From: Areca catechu
Lineage: Eukaryota > Streptophyta > Magnoliopsida > Arecales > Arecaceae
Reading direction: 5' to 3'
NCBI GenBank assembly: GCA_021397845.1
Contig: CM038049.1
Span: 103,446,877-103,510,876 of the forward strand
DNA: 64,000 bases
Shown: positions 31,803-45,400 of the stretch, piece after piece
Position numbering within the stretch: the stretch's first letter is position 1
How the letters are laid out: each line of letters opens with the position of its first letter
Made by a program: the position numbers and the translations under genes
Notes under the pieces: model-generated
What the model was told of the DNA's origin: nothing
The model's input: the letters and a program-made list of their open reading frames with translations, nothing else
The model's database searches: none

Positions 31803-34199
31803 TGTTGGGAAATGTGTCCCAAAGCCAATCGCCTGGGTTGTAGGCGGTTGTGCTCAACACTGTATTCATTTTATGAATTAATAAAATTATTATTTGGCAG
31901 CTCATCACATATTGAATTTCCCTAAAAATGAACTCTTTCCTTGTGATGAAGTCCTTAGGGCTACACTAACTTCAATACAGAGAGGATGTATCGACTGGTC
32001 CTTAAATCTTGTTTACAGCCAAAGGATATATTGTACTGGACGGCAATATATCAAGTATAGGTTGTTGCAGTTCACATCATTTGGTTGTCCTCTTGACCAA
32101 ATAAGTGTGGTGACACTGATGTGATCTGCAAGTGGGATATATGTTATCTCATTGAACGTGGCTCCGTGAAACCCCTTTCTGCCAAAGGGATACTCACGAT
32201 TGGATATGGGTATATGTGTCCCTCTGATCTGAGGTCATCACGGTTGCTTGCAAGCAACTCCCTGTGCTTTGGTGCCGGACTACCCAGATTTTTAATCCGG
32301 TGATGGAAGGTTTCTTGGTACAGGCAAGTACTTGTGGAGCAGTGATGGACCAAGATGGAATTGACCTGTCCGAACAGTTTGGATTGAATGTCTCGCTGTA
32401 TCTCAATTTAGCAAATCTTCGGTTGGGTTAGCCCTAGTGAAGAGTCACTAGGCTTGCAAGAGTGAGACACGTGGTCAACTGACTTAGTCTGGGATGGCAG
32501 CCCAATATCAGTCGTCCTGAGCATTAGAGGTCAAAGGGATGAAATATACAGTAACCATATGCCGGAGTTTCGATTGTATGCTCCCGAATCTTCGACCTAT
32601 CCGGATGCCAGGACCCATTGCTAGATGGTTTCCTGTGCTGGTACTGAAATTGTTCCAGTACTACCATTTAGGTTCGAACCTATGAGGTCACACGCCACAG
32701 AGGATAACTCCATGATCCGGTTATGGATTACGATTGGGAATCGTCTCGGTTTTATGGTTACGGTATTTATTTGAGCACCTTTTTTTTTTCTGGTCTTGCC
32801 CTTGTTTGGGTTAGCCAAAAATTGTTCCAGGCTGACCAGGTCTGCGCCAGGATTTTTTTGAATCAGATTTGAACTGATTCGGAGCTAAATTCGGCCTTCA
32901 ATTGGTTGTGAACTAATTGAATTTTATTTAATTGGGCTTGGACCGTTCAAATTGAATTAAACCAAATTTTTAGGATTTGTTTGAACCCAAAATCCTTTGA
33001 ACCAGTTTTTCTTTTGAACCCTTGGTTTTAATTGGATTAAACCCATTCATTTGGACCGTTTTTTTTTTCTTTTGGACGGTTTGCTCGCTGAATTTTCTGC
33101 TGGGCATTTTCCATGCCGTGGAAACCATTCGGCGCCTCTTCATCTCACCTCCACCCATTAACCTTTAACCCCTTTTAATTAGTCCTAATGCATGGTTTAG
33201 GGGTGATTATACCACCGACGTCCTTTGGACTCCCTCCCTCTCCGTTGTTTTTTTCTCTCTGCTACTGGCTCCTTTTAAAACCTGCAGTCCCCTGTTTTTT
33301 TTTTTTTGGGACGTCACCATGTGAGAATTAAAAAGGGGCTGTGAGAGTTCTTGCTTGCTGATATTCCTTCCCATTCCACCTGTGAAGTTGAGGGCTGGGT
33401 TTTGGTGAGTGAAAGGAAGAGAAATCAAGCCTTTATCCGTGTTTGCTAGTGCTCAAATCTGGAGGAAGACGAACTCTGTTTTGCTGAAAAATAGGTTCTG
33501 AAATTCTGCTCTTGCTTCCCACCATTTCGTGTCTTCCGGCGACTAGCATCGACCGAGAGACGGATCAGAGCTAGCCCCCGGCATGTGCCCCCTCTTGAGA
33601 GTGTTCAACCGAGCACTTGGAAGCCGGATCGACCTCCTTGGAGCTGTCCTTTTCTGCTTTGTTTTTGGTTGCAGGTTTTTCAGATTGCTGCAATTTCTGG
33701 TGCTAATTTTGGGTGACAAGAAGGGGATCAAAACATTGGATCATCTTCTCCCCTTTGAAGGAAGATCAACAAACTTGCTCCCTGGCTCTTGCTACTGGAA
33801 GAGCGATCCATTCGTTGGCAAAAACCTTCCTCTGTTCTACAGCATTTTTGGTGGAAAGAACAGCATTTGTCAACGTGCTGTTAGTGGAGAACAACAGGAA
33901 TAATTTTATTCCTGTTATCCCTGCTATTCCAGGCTTATACCAGATTTATTCCCAGCAGGAATAAGGTATGGGTTTTGTTTTTAATTTCATGCATGCGTAG
34001 ATCTATGGATTTAAAATGTTTTATAATCATTACATGCCATGTTATAACATGTTTTGATCTGTACATGCTTCCTGATTGCGTTAGATCCTGGGTGGAGCAT
34101 GTTTTCGCTGCGCATTTTAAAATTGTTTTAAAATACTTACCTGCTCCCTGTTGTTGCATGCTTAGGGTAGGCACCTGCAAACGCACCATTCATCCTTCA
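31803..34199 (+). repeat. Copia A 5' LTR
   Basis: 2,397 bp, TGTTGGGAAATG..CATCCTTCA. The first 980 bases match 52957-53936. The open frames inside (for example 33583-33903) do not resemble any protein I know. No convincing TATA box was found; a TTTATTTGAGC stretch lies near 32767. Confidence 0.88.
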
Positions 34200-34200
34200 A

Positions 34201-34213
34201 TGGTATCAGAGCC
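34201..34213 (+). promoter_or_regulatory. Copia A primer binding site
   Basis: TGGTATCAGAGCC follows the LTR after one base and complements the 3' end of initiator tRNA-Met. Confidence 0.9.
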
Positions 34214-35737
34214 AGGTTGACAGGTGTAACATAATCTTGATGCATGTTAGATTAAAAATAGTTTAATCTATTTTGTATCTTGATAGTACTTTTAGGAACC
34301 TAGTTGAGACCTTCACCATGACCGTGTGTCTTTGACACGAAACGGATCATCTGTATTGGCCTTTTCAGAAGGATCCTTTAAGGAAATCTTGGAATTAAAA
34401 TTGTTTTAGTTCAGATACAATTTTGACATGTATGTTAAAGTATTGGGCCATGAAATGTTTATAAAATAAAATCTAGAAATGATGCATGATTTTATAATGT
34501 AAAGAAAAAATGTTTTACATTGACACTTAATTAAAAATGTTTTGATTAAATGTATGGCTTATTAAAATAAATCACTAGGTTTATGAAATCTAATTTGACA
34601 TGAATAAGCCATTTTGGGTTAATTGGGTTAGTTATCTAATTGGGTCCTTAACTGGGTTAGACCTAGGTTTAGTTGAACCGGATAAAAGAAGATTAATCAA
34701 AAGTTGATTAAAGTCCTTCTTTAGAACTATCTAATAGTTAGAATAGTTGATCCTTTCATCTAAAATGGATCCAATTAGTGGCTCTGTGGACGCCCGAGTC
34801 TTTAGACTAATCTGATCGGGTCTGGTAAACCGACTGGTGTCGAGGTAGGTTTGGCATTTGTGATCATGGTTGTATGAGGCTACCTCTTTCTTGGCCAACT
34901 TGGTTTGTGTTTAGGAAAGATGGTTAATGGTGGATACTCACCCATGATCTCACCTACCTGGCTAGTCGAGTCAACCAGAACTGATTGGAAAAGCTCAATG
35001 ACTCGAGTTAACCCATGTCACCCAGGTTGATCGGTCTGACTGATCTTTAGGTACCCATGGATCATTTGTTGATTCATTTCAACCCTCCTGAAATCTGATT
35101 GATTCAGTAGGAGGATGATCCATGTCCTTGTCTCTTCTCTTATGTCACAACTAAAAATCCTCTAAAATTATTAGGTCCTTAAAAGACTAAGTCAAAGAGT
35201 TGACAGTGTCTTATCCTCCCATTAAGTTGGATAGAAATATGTCGACTAGCTTGGTGTGCATCGGCAATTCCATAGAACGGGTGTACATCCGGCGACTGGA
35301 ATTTCTATCTGATCGATGATGGTTCAGGGCAACCTCCTTAACGGGACCAGGTGAGCCGGCCTTAGTCGGGCTTGGTCTTTAGTTAGCTGGAAGCATTGGA
35401 TTTGTCATTTTAATGGTTGGACCTAACCAGAGACCCGCAATAGGAGGCCCTAGGCTGATTGGGGTGTTCTCTGGGGCAAAATTTTATACTGAAAATTGTT
35501 TAGGGAAATAATTGGTTTACGAACCTAACTTTAGGCTCGTATGGGTGAGCTGGCCATAGTCGGGCTCATGCGAGGCCTATTGGATTTTAGTACCCACTTG
35601 AAAAAATGTTGTTTTCACAGATTGGAGTCAGAGGCTACCAATCTGAAAAATTAGTGGGAGAAACCTTTAGACTAAAGTCCAAGTCTTTTGGTTAAGTTAT
35701 TAATTCATAAACTTATTTGGTCTTGTTTTCTTTTTAG
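34214..35737 (+). other. Copia A untranslated leader with hairpin module
   Basis: About 1.5 kb without an ORF. At 34834-34967 it has the two-block module GGTGTCGAGG ... TTGGCCAA-CTTGG-TTTGTGTTTAGG ... CACCTACCTGGCTAGTC. This is shared in outline with copia B, G1 and G4. TCTTTC at 34885-34890 can pair with GAAAGA at 34915-34920. A second pair of similar segments (GTGAGCCGGCCTTAGTCGGG near 35350 and its relative near 35547) is also present. Confidence 0.6.
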
Positions 35738-38361
35738 ATGTCTTCAAACTTGTCGCTCCGGTCACTTCTCGATAACGAGAAGTTGAAGGGTCATAACTTT
35801 GATACTTGGTATCGAAGGTTAAGAATCGTTCTGGAGCATGAACGGATCCTCTATGTGATAACGGATCCGGCGCCTGAAATCCCTCTTGTAAATGCACGGA
35901 GTGCGGTCAGAGACGGTTACTTGAAGTGGGTTTCTGATCGTACTACTGTCCGATGCATTATGCTTGCTGCGATGAACGACGAGTTCAGTCGCAAATTCGA
36001 GGAGGCCCAACCTGATGAAATCCTTCAAAAAGTGAAGGAATCCTTCGGCACCCCGGATGATGTAGAACGGTACAAAGTGTCTTGTGCCATCTACAACTCC
36101 AAGATGCCGAATGGTGGTTCAGTCACTGATCATGTATTGTACATGATCGAGCTGATTGAAAAACTGGGCAAACTCGGATGCCCCTTGCACGAGCAGCTCG
36201 GCAAGGATGCGATCCTGAATTCTCTTCCCTCCTCCTATCTTGACTTTCTTGATCATTACAGAATGAACAAGCCTGCAGTCAACTACCATGGTCTTTTGGG
36301 ATTGCTGCAGACTTTCGAGAAAGACCACCAACTTAACAAGGGGGTGGTGAATTTAGTGGGAGGAAGTAGAGGTCGTCGTCCCTTCAAGAAAGGGAAGAAG
36401 AAAATAAATAAAAAGGGAAAGAAGGTGCAGAATGCTCCTGGCCCGAGTCAGACCAGGAAGTTTAAAGCTGATCAGTCTTCTGCAGAGTGCTTCTACTGCA
36501 AGAAGAAGGGACACTGGAAGAGGAACTTTCCTCTTTCTATTGCGTCCCTTGATCCGAACAGGCCGAGAAAGCAGAAGTCTGCTGAACAAGGTATTTATAT
36601 GATAAAACCTTGTAATTACTCAATTATTGATACTGCTAACTGGGTATTGGATACTGGTCATCCAATTCATGTTTGTAATTCATTACAGGGACTTCAAGTT
36701 AGCAGAAGATTTGAAGATGGAGAACAGTTTCTGAGCGTCGGGAATGGAAATCGTGCTCCAGTACTGGCGGTTGGAGTCCTGCGTCTTGTCTTTGAGTCTT
36801 GTACTGTCGAACTAGTCGACTGTCACTATTGTCCTAGTTTCATTATGTGCATAATCTCTGTAGGCCTTTTGGCCAATTGTGGTTTTGAACTATCAATAAA
36901 AGGAGATTCTTGTAATGTTATTTTGAATAATGGTGTTAGAATGAAAGCTAGATTAAATAATGGCATATACGTACTATCAAGGCCTGTTAGTGTAATGTAC
37001 ACTTCTAGCAAACGTCCAAGGTTAGATAATGTCAATAATTTGTATCTTTGGCACTGTAGACTAGTTCATATTAACCAAAATAGGATCAACAAGATGCGAG
37101 GAGGACTTCTCGAGGTCAGTGATTCTGAATCACTGCCCACTTGTGAATCCTGCTTACTTGGTAAAATGACCAAGTCACCTTTTTCTGGAAAAGGTGAACG
37201 ATCTACAGAACTCCTAAGTCTAATACATACTGATGTATGTGGACCAATGACAATTAGTGCCAAAGGAGGATACAAATATTTCATTATATTTACAGACGAC
37301 TTTTCGAGGTTCGGTTATGTCTTTCTAATGAGACATAAGTCAGAGTCGTTTAAAATGTTCAAATGATACCGTAATGAAGTAGAAAAGCAAACCGGAAAAA
37401 GTATTAAAACCCTTCGATCTGATCGAGGTGGTGAATACTTATCTGGTGCATTTTTGACATATCTTGAGGAGAATGGAATTCTCTCTCAGTGGACTCCTCC
37501 AGGAACACCACAGTTGAATGGTGTGTCCGAAAGGAGGAATCGAACCTTGTTGGACATGGCTCGATCAATGATGGGGTTTGCAACTCTGCCACTATCCTTT
37601 TGGGGATATGCGCTTCTGACAGCCTGTTACTTGTTGAATAATGTTCTGAGTAAGTCTGTTGTCTCCACTCCGTATGAGATGTGGAATGGACGTAAACCTT
37701 CAATCTCACACCTTCGGGTCTGGGGTTGTCCGGCTTACGTAAAACTTTTAGACGCAGACAAACTTGGTCCTAAGTCTGACAGGTGTTTATTCATTGGTTA
37801 TCCTAAGGAAACCAAAGGGTATTTCTTCTATTTGGAGAATGAACAAAAAGTGTTCGTTGCTCTTAGAGCTATCTTTTTGGAAAAGGAATTCCTTGGAGAA
37901 GGAACTATAGCCTCTAAGATTGAACTTGATGAAGTTCAGCCAATAGAAGAACCTGCACACTCTAAGGACTTCGTGGAACCGGCTGTGATTGACTCACACC
38001 CTGAACCCATTAGGAGATCTGGTAGAATACCGCGTCAGCCGGATAGATACTACAGTTTCATGGTCCGGGACGGCGATCCCATTGAGCTCGATGAGAACAA
38101 TGAGGATCTGATCACCTACATGGATGCACTTCAGAGATCTAACTCTGAGGCATGGCTTGGAGCCATGCGATCCGAAATGGAGTCCATGGAAATCAACAAT
38201 GTTTGGACATTAGTTGATCCGCCTGAAGGAATAAAACCCATCGGGTGTAAATGGATCTTCAAGAAGAAAAGGGGCGTAGATGGGAAGGTAGAAACCTATA
38301 AAGCCCATCTGGTTGCTAAGGGGTATCGTCAACGATATGGTATCGATTATGATGAGACATT
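35738..38361 (+). pseudogene. Copia A gag, protease and integrase
   Basis: The frame starts at the ATG at 35738 (MSSNLSLRSLLDNEKLKGHN). The gag domain covers about residues 1-200. The zinc knuckle near 36488 reads CFYCKKKGHWKRNF, so its last Cys is Phe. The protease motif is WVLDTGHPIHVCNS, an altered form of the usual DTGC/A..H type. Integrase shows the HHCC finger (WHCRLVHINQNR ... CESCLL), HTDVCGPM, RSDRGGEYLS and NGVSERRNRTL. One in-frame stop (TGA at 37364-37366) interrupts the core. The RT begins (MRSEMESMEINNVWTLVDPP) and is cut at DETF by the CACTA element; it resumes at 51623 in frame. Confidence 0.9.
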
Positions 38362-38900
38362 CACTACAGCAAAACAGGGTTATCCTGACCCTTTTCTGGC
38401 GACGCTTCTCTGAAGCGTTGGGAAGAACCAGAACCCGCCGACGGTTTTTGAAAGCGCTGGCAAAACTGAAAGTCCGCCGACATTTTTAAGTGTCGGCAAT
38501 TAACCCTGAGTTTTACCGATGCTTTTAAGCGTCGTCGGACCATCCCGCTGAAATCCGGGATATTTGCCAATGCTTTTAAGCATCGCCGGAGTCTGGGACC
38601 TTTGCCGACGCTTTTAAGCGTCGCTAGACTTGGGACATTTACCGACGCTTATAAGCATCGCGAAGTCCAGGGACCTTTGCCGATGCTTATAAGCATTGCC
38701 GGATCGGCCATTTGCCGACGCTTTTAAGCATCAGGACCTTTACCGATGCTTTAAAGCGTCGCCACAGTTTTGGACCTTTGCCGATGCTTTTAAGCATCGC
38801 CGTACTATACATTTACCGACACTTTTAAGCATCGCGGAGTCCAGGAACCTTTGCCGACGCTTATAAACATCACCAGATCATACATTTGCCGATGCTTTTA
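38362..38900. repeat. CACTA left end: subterminal palindrome array
   Basis: About thirteen copies of a palindromic unit, core GATGCTTTTAAGCGTC with variants CTTATAAG and ATTTTTAAGTG. The units are flanked by GCCG/CGG and spaced 35-45 bases apart. In known CACTA elements such repeats bind the transposase. The last copy is split by copia B. Confidence 0.88.
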
Positions 38901-41331
38901 TGAAAGGATTATGCCCTATAAGCCAATATCTGTATCTCCCAGACCATTATAAATTGACAAATTAATAAAGGCAATAATTTTTTCATCATTCGCTGTGTCA
39001 TTATATGATGAACCCCATAGATTAGGGCTATGGTTGTAGGGCTATGATGAGATCATACCAGTGAGATCTAAGGCCTTAAAACCCTAATCTAGAATATTCC
39101 TAGTCATAGGAACCCTGAGTTGGGGATCAGGGTTTCCGGTAAGACTGGCACATCCTATGTATGCTGAAAAGGGTGACTGCTCTCACAGTCATTTGTGTAG
39201 GACACTAATACAAGGATGTGGGTGCTCATTAGTGAATGAGTTCACTGAATAGATCCAGTTTGAGAACATCTAATGGAGCCTTAGCTGCATGTCAATAGAT
39301 GTTTTCACATAGTGGGAGTTGTACAAGTAGTCCTATGACCTGAGACTGCCATAATACCTTATGTACATGAACCCATGCTTTGGTTCAATCTCAATCATGA
39401 CACTGGGTCATGCACGAGGTTGATGCTGGGTATGGTGAATTGTATATGAAGGTAATGAGTAGGTCAACAAGGAATTGATCACTCCTAGTAGGAGGAGATT
39501 GCATCCAGCCAAATTAGGTCAGATGATGATTCAGGAAATCTTTGATCAAAGTACAGATATTAGAAATGATTTCTAATATCGAATTAATTGAATCATTAGT
39601 GAATGACTGAGCTGGGAATGAGTATAAACTGGATTTGACATGATTCCATATCCAAAGTTATATTCGGGATGCAAGATGATTGAAGGATCGAATTGTACGG
39701 GAACTTTCCACTGAAGGGTAGTTTTGGAATTACACCAGAATTTCCATATCTTCCGGGTAGACATGACACGTTGCTAGACGTCAATCTTGTCTTGTGGGTT
39801 GATCAAATTAAATGGTTTAATTGGATCACTAATTAGGAGGAGTCCTAATTGACTGACTCGAGTTAGCTCGATTTGACCTAAATCGATTAGAATGAGTTCT
39901 GATCAGATTAGGTCAACTTGCACTCGGACCCACTGCTGGCTAAGTATGGAACCCAATGGGTCACACACTTAGGACAGATAATCAAGGATTTAATTTGGAA
40001 TTAAATCTCGTTTGCAGATGAACACACTAGCATGTGTTGCAAACCATGACTTCTACTTGAATCGGATTCGAGTTAGGGTTCCGATTTGGTCTTTTTTTAG
40101 ATCCAAATTCATTCCGGTTTGAATCTAATTGAAGATACAAAATGTTGGGCTAACTATAGGCTAGCAATTGGGCTAACCTAAGAGGCTAAACCCCTTTCCC
40201 ACATCGCCTAAAACCCCTCCCCCTCTCTTCCCACGCGCGCGCGCAAGGAGAAGAGTCCACACGTGCGTGGACTCTTTCCAAGACGCATCTTTGCGTGAAA
40301 GGAAAGAAAAAAAAAAAATGCCGGTGATTTTTGAAGAGGCGTGGAAGAGAGTCCACCTAGGCGTGGACTCTCCAAAAAGGAAAAAAATACCGTGAGAAAA
40401 GAAAAGAAAAACACCGAAGGGGCGCGACTCTTCTTTCTGCGCGCGCCCTTCTGTGTTTTTCACGATCCTTCTTCGCGTCTTCCCATCCCAAAGGCCGTGA
40501 GATTAATCCCAAGGGCCATGAGATAAAGAGAGAAGACGTGAGAAGGGAGAGAGGGACGTGAGAGGATTTTTTCAGATGAGAAGGCGCCTCTCTGTCGCCT
40601 ATTTAAGAAGAAGGCTTCACCGTAAAAAATATTTCCAGATTTTCTACGGCGAAGCCTTGCTTCTCTTTCCTTCTCCCTCTCCAGAAGACTGTTTCCCCCT
40701 CCTCTCTTTCCTCTTTGATTCCTTTACAGAGCCTAGGCTCTGTCGAATCTCAGAACAGAAGGAGAGTCAGAGAGAGAAACTCTCCGACGGTAAAGGAAGA
40801 ACGCGCCTCTTTTCCTTCTATCTTACATTAAGACAACTTTGTCTTAATTTTCTTCTCCCTCCAAGACAAGCCTTGTCTTATTTTAGGATAAGGGCTTATT
40901 CTTAAGACAAGAGTGTCTTAAGGGGCCAAAGTTGCTAAAAACTAGGAGAAGAGTAAGAGAGAAAGTTTTGGTCCCCGTTTGGCTAGAGGAGTCCTAGCCA
41001 ATAGCCCATATATCAAGTTCTTGGGGTAGAACTTGATTGGAAGGAACCCAATTGAGGAGTCACTGTCTTGATCATCTGCCCGTGTGGATCACCATCGGAG
41101 GGCGGACAAGTGGACGCCTGATGTGTTCAAAAGGTTACTCTATTTGGAGTTTATTTCTACATCAGATTGGATATAGCGATCTGAGGTTAGTATCTAAACT
41201 ATGTTTAAATTTGGACATGCATGTAGTCATAAGTTTTAATTGCTAATAAGGAGATTTTGGGATTAGGGTTCGGACCTGATTTCATAAAGTTTTTGAAATC
41301 CACACTTCCGCACTGGTTACCGAACCCTACA
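38901..41331 (+). repeat. Copia B 5' LTR
   Basis: TGAAAGGATTATG..GAACCCTACA, 2,431 bp. A TATA-like box (TATTTAAG) at 40600-40607 is followed by a pyrimidine-rich stretch. The dense array of AAGACA/TGTCTTAA segments at 40825-40925 can form stems. Open frames inside are mirrored in the 3' copy only because the LTRs are duplicates. Confidence 0.93.
40600..40607 (+). promoter_or_regulatory. TATA-like box of copia B 5' LTR
   Basis: TATTTAAG, repeated in the 3' LTR at 48102-48109. It lies upstream of a TTCACCGT/ACGGCGAA inverted pair. Confidence 0.45.
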
Positions 41332-41332
41332 G

Positions 41333-41344
41333 TGGTATCAGAGC
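41333..41344 (+). promoter_or_regulatory. Copia B primer binding site
   Basis: TGGTATCAGAGC, one base after the LTR end, complementary to initiator tRNA-Met. Confidence 0.92.
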
Positions 41345-42487
41345 ATCCTTATTAGGATTAAAACTTATGAAGTTCAATTCATGATGTAGTATCATGTTAA
41401 AGTTTTTATATTGATGCACAGTGCATGTCTTTGATTGAACATGAGTTTGATGATTGCCACCAGTTAGGGTTTTCCACTAAAACCCTAATTGTCTTAGAGA
41501 TATGATTAGCCCTGGAGCCATCATACTGAAATAAGGTTGCCCTGGCATAATGGTGTATCCATTATGTGGTAAATGGTTGTCCTAGTATGATGGCACACAT
41601 TTCACATATTTGCTTAGTTTAAAGCATGTATTAATATATGTGATAGCTTTTAATTGAATGTGCTGGCATTGCATGAACCCCTCTTAAAATTATATTACGT
41701 GGTAGTATAGTTAACCGATAAGCATTATTAGTCATGATGGATAATTAGTCATTTTGGTGTCTAGAAAGGTGGTTCTGGGAAGGTAAAGGGAATCGTGGTT
41801 TTTAATTGGTTCCGTTGACTGACCTGGCCAATTTTAAATTGGTGTCTAGGAAAGCAACGGGGGGACCCCCACATCTCTTCCACTAGCCTGGCCGATCTGA
41901 TTGATTTAATTCTTGACTAACATGCTTGGTGTTAAAATACTATTATTGGCCTTCCTTCATGATAGGTCATCATTGTGTTACGATCTATACTAGGTTTGTT
42001 GTGTACACACAAGACCTAATATGGTGACTAACACAATTTTTGTCCTAATACAATTATTTGTTTATGGCATGATTTAAAGTAATATTTTGTTGTGTACACA
42101 CAAGGGTATTACTATTAAAGTCATGACTATATGGTTATGAAGGGTCTTACTTAACTAAAATATTATAGTTTGTTGTGTATACACAAGGCTATTAATATTT
42201 TAGAGGCCGAGATAAGTTGAGAATTGTACAGGTTACAATTGGAAAGAGTTTTCCTACCTATGAACTTATATAAGATTTGTTGTGTACACACAAGGTCTTT
42301 TATGAGGGATTGGGATCTCAACCCCACTAAGAAAGATCAATTAAGGTTTTCTCGATCATCGTATAGAGGGTTATGATGCTCGATAAAATAGTGGGAGACA
42401 TAATTAAATTAAAGTCCTAATTTAATTATGTGTTGTCATTTCATGGTTGTTTGCTTATGTTTTCGTTCTTTGTTTAAATGTAGATAA
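41345..42487 (+). other. Copia B leader: hairpin module and TGTGTACACA repeats
   Basis: About 1.1 kb without an ORF. The module at 41755-41897 has GGTGTCTAGAA ... CCTGGCCAAT-TTTAA-ATTGGTGTCTAGG ... CTAGCCTGGCCGATC. Then four copies of TTTGTTGTGTACACACAAG start at 41995, 42086, 42169 (with TGTATACACA) and 42276. Each centres on a palindrome. The conserved spacing suggests an RNA function such as packaging or dimerisation, which is inference. Confidence 0.65.
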
Positions 42488-45400
42488 ATGGCCTCTTCAC
42501 TCTCACTCCGTAGTATTTTAGATGCCAACAAACTGACTGGGCCTAATTATGTTGATTGGCTGAGAAATTTGAAAATAGTACTCAGTCAAGAAAGAATTTC
42601 CTATATTCTTGATACCCCGATTTTGGAACCACCAAGGGAAGATGCCTCGCAAGAGGAGAAGACCACATATAATATGTGGCAAAATGACTCACTTACTGTC
42701 AAATGTGTTATGCTTGCCTCTATGACTAACGAGTTGCAGAGGCAGCATGATAGCATGGATACTAACTCCATACTGCTAAATTTAAAAGAGCTTTATGGAG
42801 AACATAGTAGAACTGCTAGATATAAAATATCTAAGCAGTTGTTCCATGCAAGGATGACAGAAGGTACATCAGTACAAGACCATGTATTAAAGATAATTGA
42901 TCTAATCACTCGATTAGGTCAATTAGGTTTTGTAATGGATGGGGAGTTGAATCAAGACTTGATCTTGTAATCACTCCCAGAGTCATTTTCACAGTTTATT
43001 CTTAATTACCATATGAACAAACTTAATTCTTCCTTGCCTGAGCTGTTGAATATGTTGAAAACAGCAGAGAGCCATGTAAAGAAAAATAAGGCTCCAGTTC
43101 TTCTTGTGGATAAGAAGAAGACAGGCAAAAGGGGTTCCAATAAGAGGATGAATCCCAAAGGGGGCATTAAGAAGAAGAAAGGAAAGAAGGCCTCCGGACA
43201 GATGACCTGCTTTCATTGTGGCAAGCCGGGTCATTGGAAAAGAAACTGCAAGGTTTACCTTTCAAGTTTGAAGCCTGGTGCATCAGAGGCACCAAAAGGT
43301 ATGAAAGAAGTTCATACTATTTTGTCATTGGATTCTTCCATTTCAAATACTTGGGTGTTGGATACCGCCTGTGGTCATAACATCTGCAAATCATTGCAGG
43401 GACTTCAGGGGCTTAAAGTATTGAAGGAAGGTAACTTTGAGCTCTACGGTGCTGGAGGGGACCCCATCCAAGCAGAAGCTGTAGGGACTTATGTTTTGAA
43501 GTTACCTTCAGGGAAGATCTTGGAGCTAAGGAATTGTTACTATATACCAAAAATCATTAGAAATATCATATCTGTACCCTTGTTACTTAAACAAGGATAT
43601 ACTATGAATGTAATGAGCAGTGGCTGCTCAATTTCTTTATCTAATGAAATTATATGTTATGGCATATTCTGCAATGGTCTCTTAACTCTTTCCACTAATG
43701 ACAATGTTTTTCATGTTTCTAACAAACGGAAAAGAGATGATGTTAACAATACCTTACTTTGGCATTATCGACTTGGACATATTAGTGAGACTAGGATTAA
43801 CAAGTTGTACAAAGAAAATTTCTTTGATCCTTATGACTATGAGTCATTAGGAACTTGTGAATCATGTCTCATGGGTAAGATGACCAAGACTCCATTTAGT
43901 GGACATGGAGAAAGGACAAAAGAGTTATTAGGACTCATACACACAGATGTATGTGGGCCTATGACAACTCAAGCCTATGGTGGATACTCATACTTCATCA
44001 CATTTACTGATGATTTTTCAAGGTATGGATTTGTGTATCTAATGAAACATAAGTCCGATGCTTTTGAAAAATTTTTAGAGTATCAAAGTATGGTAGAGAA
44101 ACAGACAGGAAAAAGTATAAAGATCCTCCGATCAGATAGAGGAGGTGAATACTTATCCACTGAGTTTCTTGATCACCTTAAAGATAAGGGGATCATCTCT
44201 GAATGGACTCCTCCTTACACACCACAATTAAATGGTGTTGCTGAAAGGAGGAATCGTACTTTATTGGATATGGTACGGTCCATGATGTGCTTCACGGAGT
44301 TACCTTTTTCTTTCTGGGGATATGCTTTGGAAACAGCAACTTATATCTTGAATAGAGTACCATCTAAAACTGTCTCTAGCACTCCATATGAATTATGGAG
44401 AAGTAAGAAGCCCAATCTTAAGTATATTAAGATATGGGGATGTCCAGCCTATGTAAAAAGGAATTTTGGACATAAACTAGATGCTAGAGCAGACAAATGT
44501 CTATTTATCGGATATCCTAGAGATAGTATAGGATATGTGTTCTACCACCCTACTGAACAAAAGGTTTTGGTCAGTAGGCATGCCACTTTTATGGAAAAGG
44601 AATTTATCCTACAAAAGGGCACTGGTAGAAATATCGAACTTAATGAGATTCAACAAATAGACACTTCTCAGTCAAGTAACAACATAGTTAATATAGAACC
44701 TGAACACACTCCTATCCGTAGGCCTGATAGGGTGCGATAGGCACCTGAGAGGTATGGGTTCATAATTGAAAATAATGAAGCCCAAATCATTCAAAATGAT
44801 GAGCCTCTAACCTATACGGAAGCAGTCATGAGTAGAGACTCAGACAAATGGCTGGAAGCCATGAGATCCGAGATGGACTCCATGTATGTCAACCAAGTAT
44901 GGTCTTTGGTTGATGCACCAGAGGGTATTAACCCTATTAGGTGTAAATGGGTCTATAAAAGGAAGATTGGGGCAGATGGCCAAGTTGAAACTTATAAAGC
45001 CAGATTGGTGGCTAAGGGTTTCAGACAAAAACAGGGAATAGATTATGATGAAACATTTTCCCCTGTTGCCATGCTCAAATCTATTCGGATTATGCTTGCT
45101 ATAGCAGCATATCATGATTATGAGATCTGGCAAATGGATGTAAAAACTGCATTCCTCAATGGTTTCCTTGAGGAAGAGGTTTATATGTCACAACCAGAAG
45201 GTTTTGTCTTGGAGACTAAACCTAATCAGGTATGTAGGCTAAAGAAATCCATTTATGGATTAAAGCAAGCATCCAGGAGTTGGAACATCCGATTTGATAA
45301 AACAGTCAAAGAATTTGATTTTTTCAAAAATGAGGATGAACCTTGTGTGTACAAGAAGACTAGTGGGAGTGCCATAGTTTTCTTAGTTCTATATGTTGAT

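Noticed and set aside
33543..33964. Open frames of about 60-106 codons in the copia A LTR
   Set aside because: No similarity to known proteins; copia elements do not encode proteins there. The matching part of the 3' LTR is outside the window, so conservation cannot be tested.
36826..37284. Antisense open frames across the copia A gag-pol
   Set aside because: Shadows of the sense frame, without domains.
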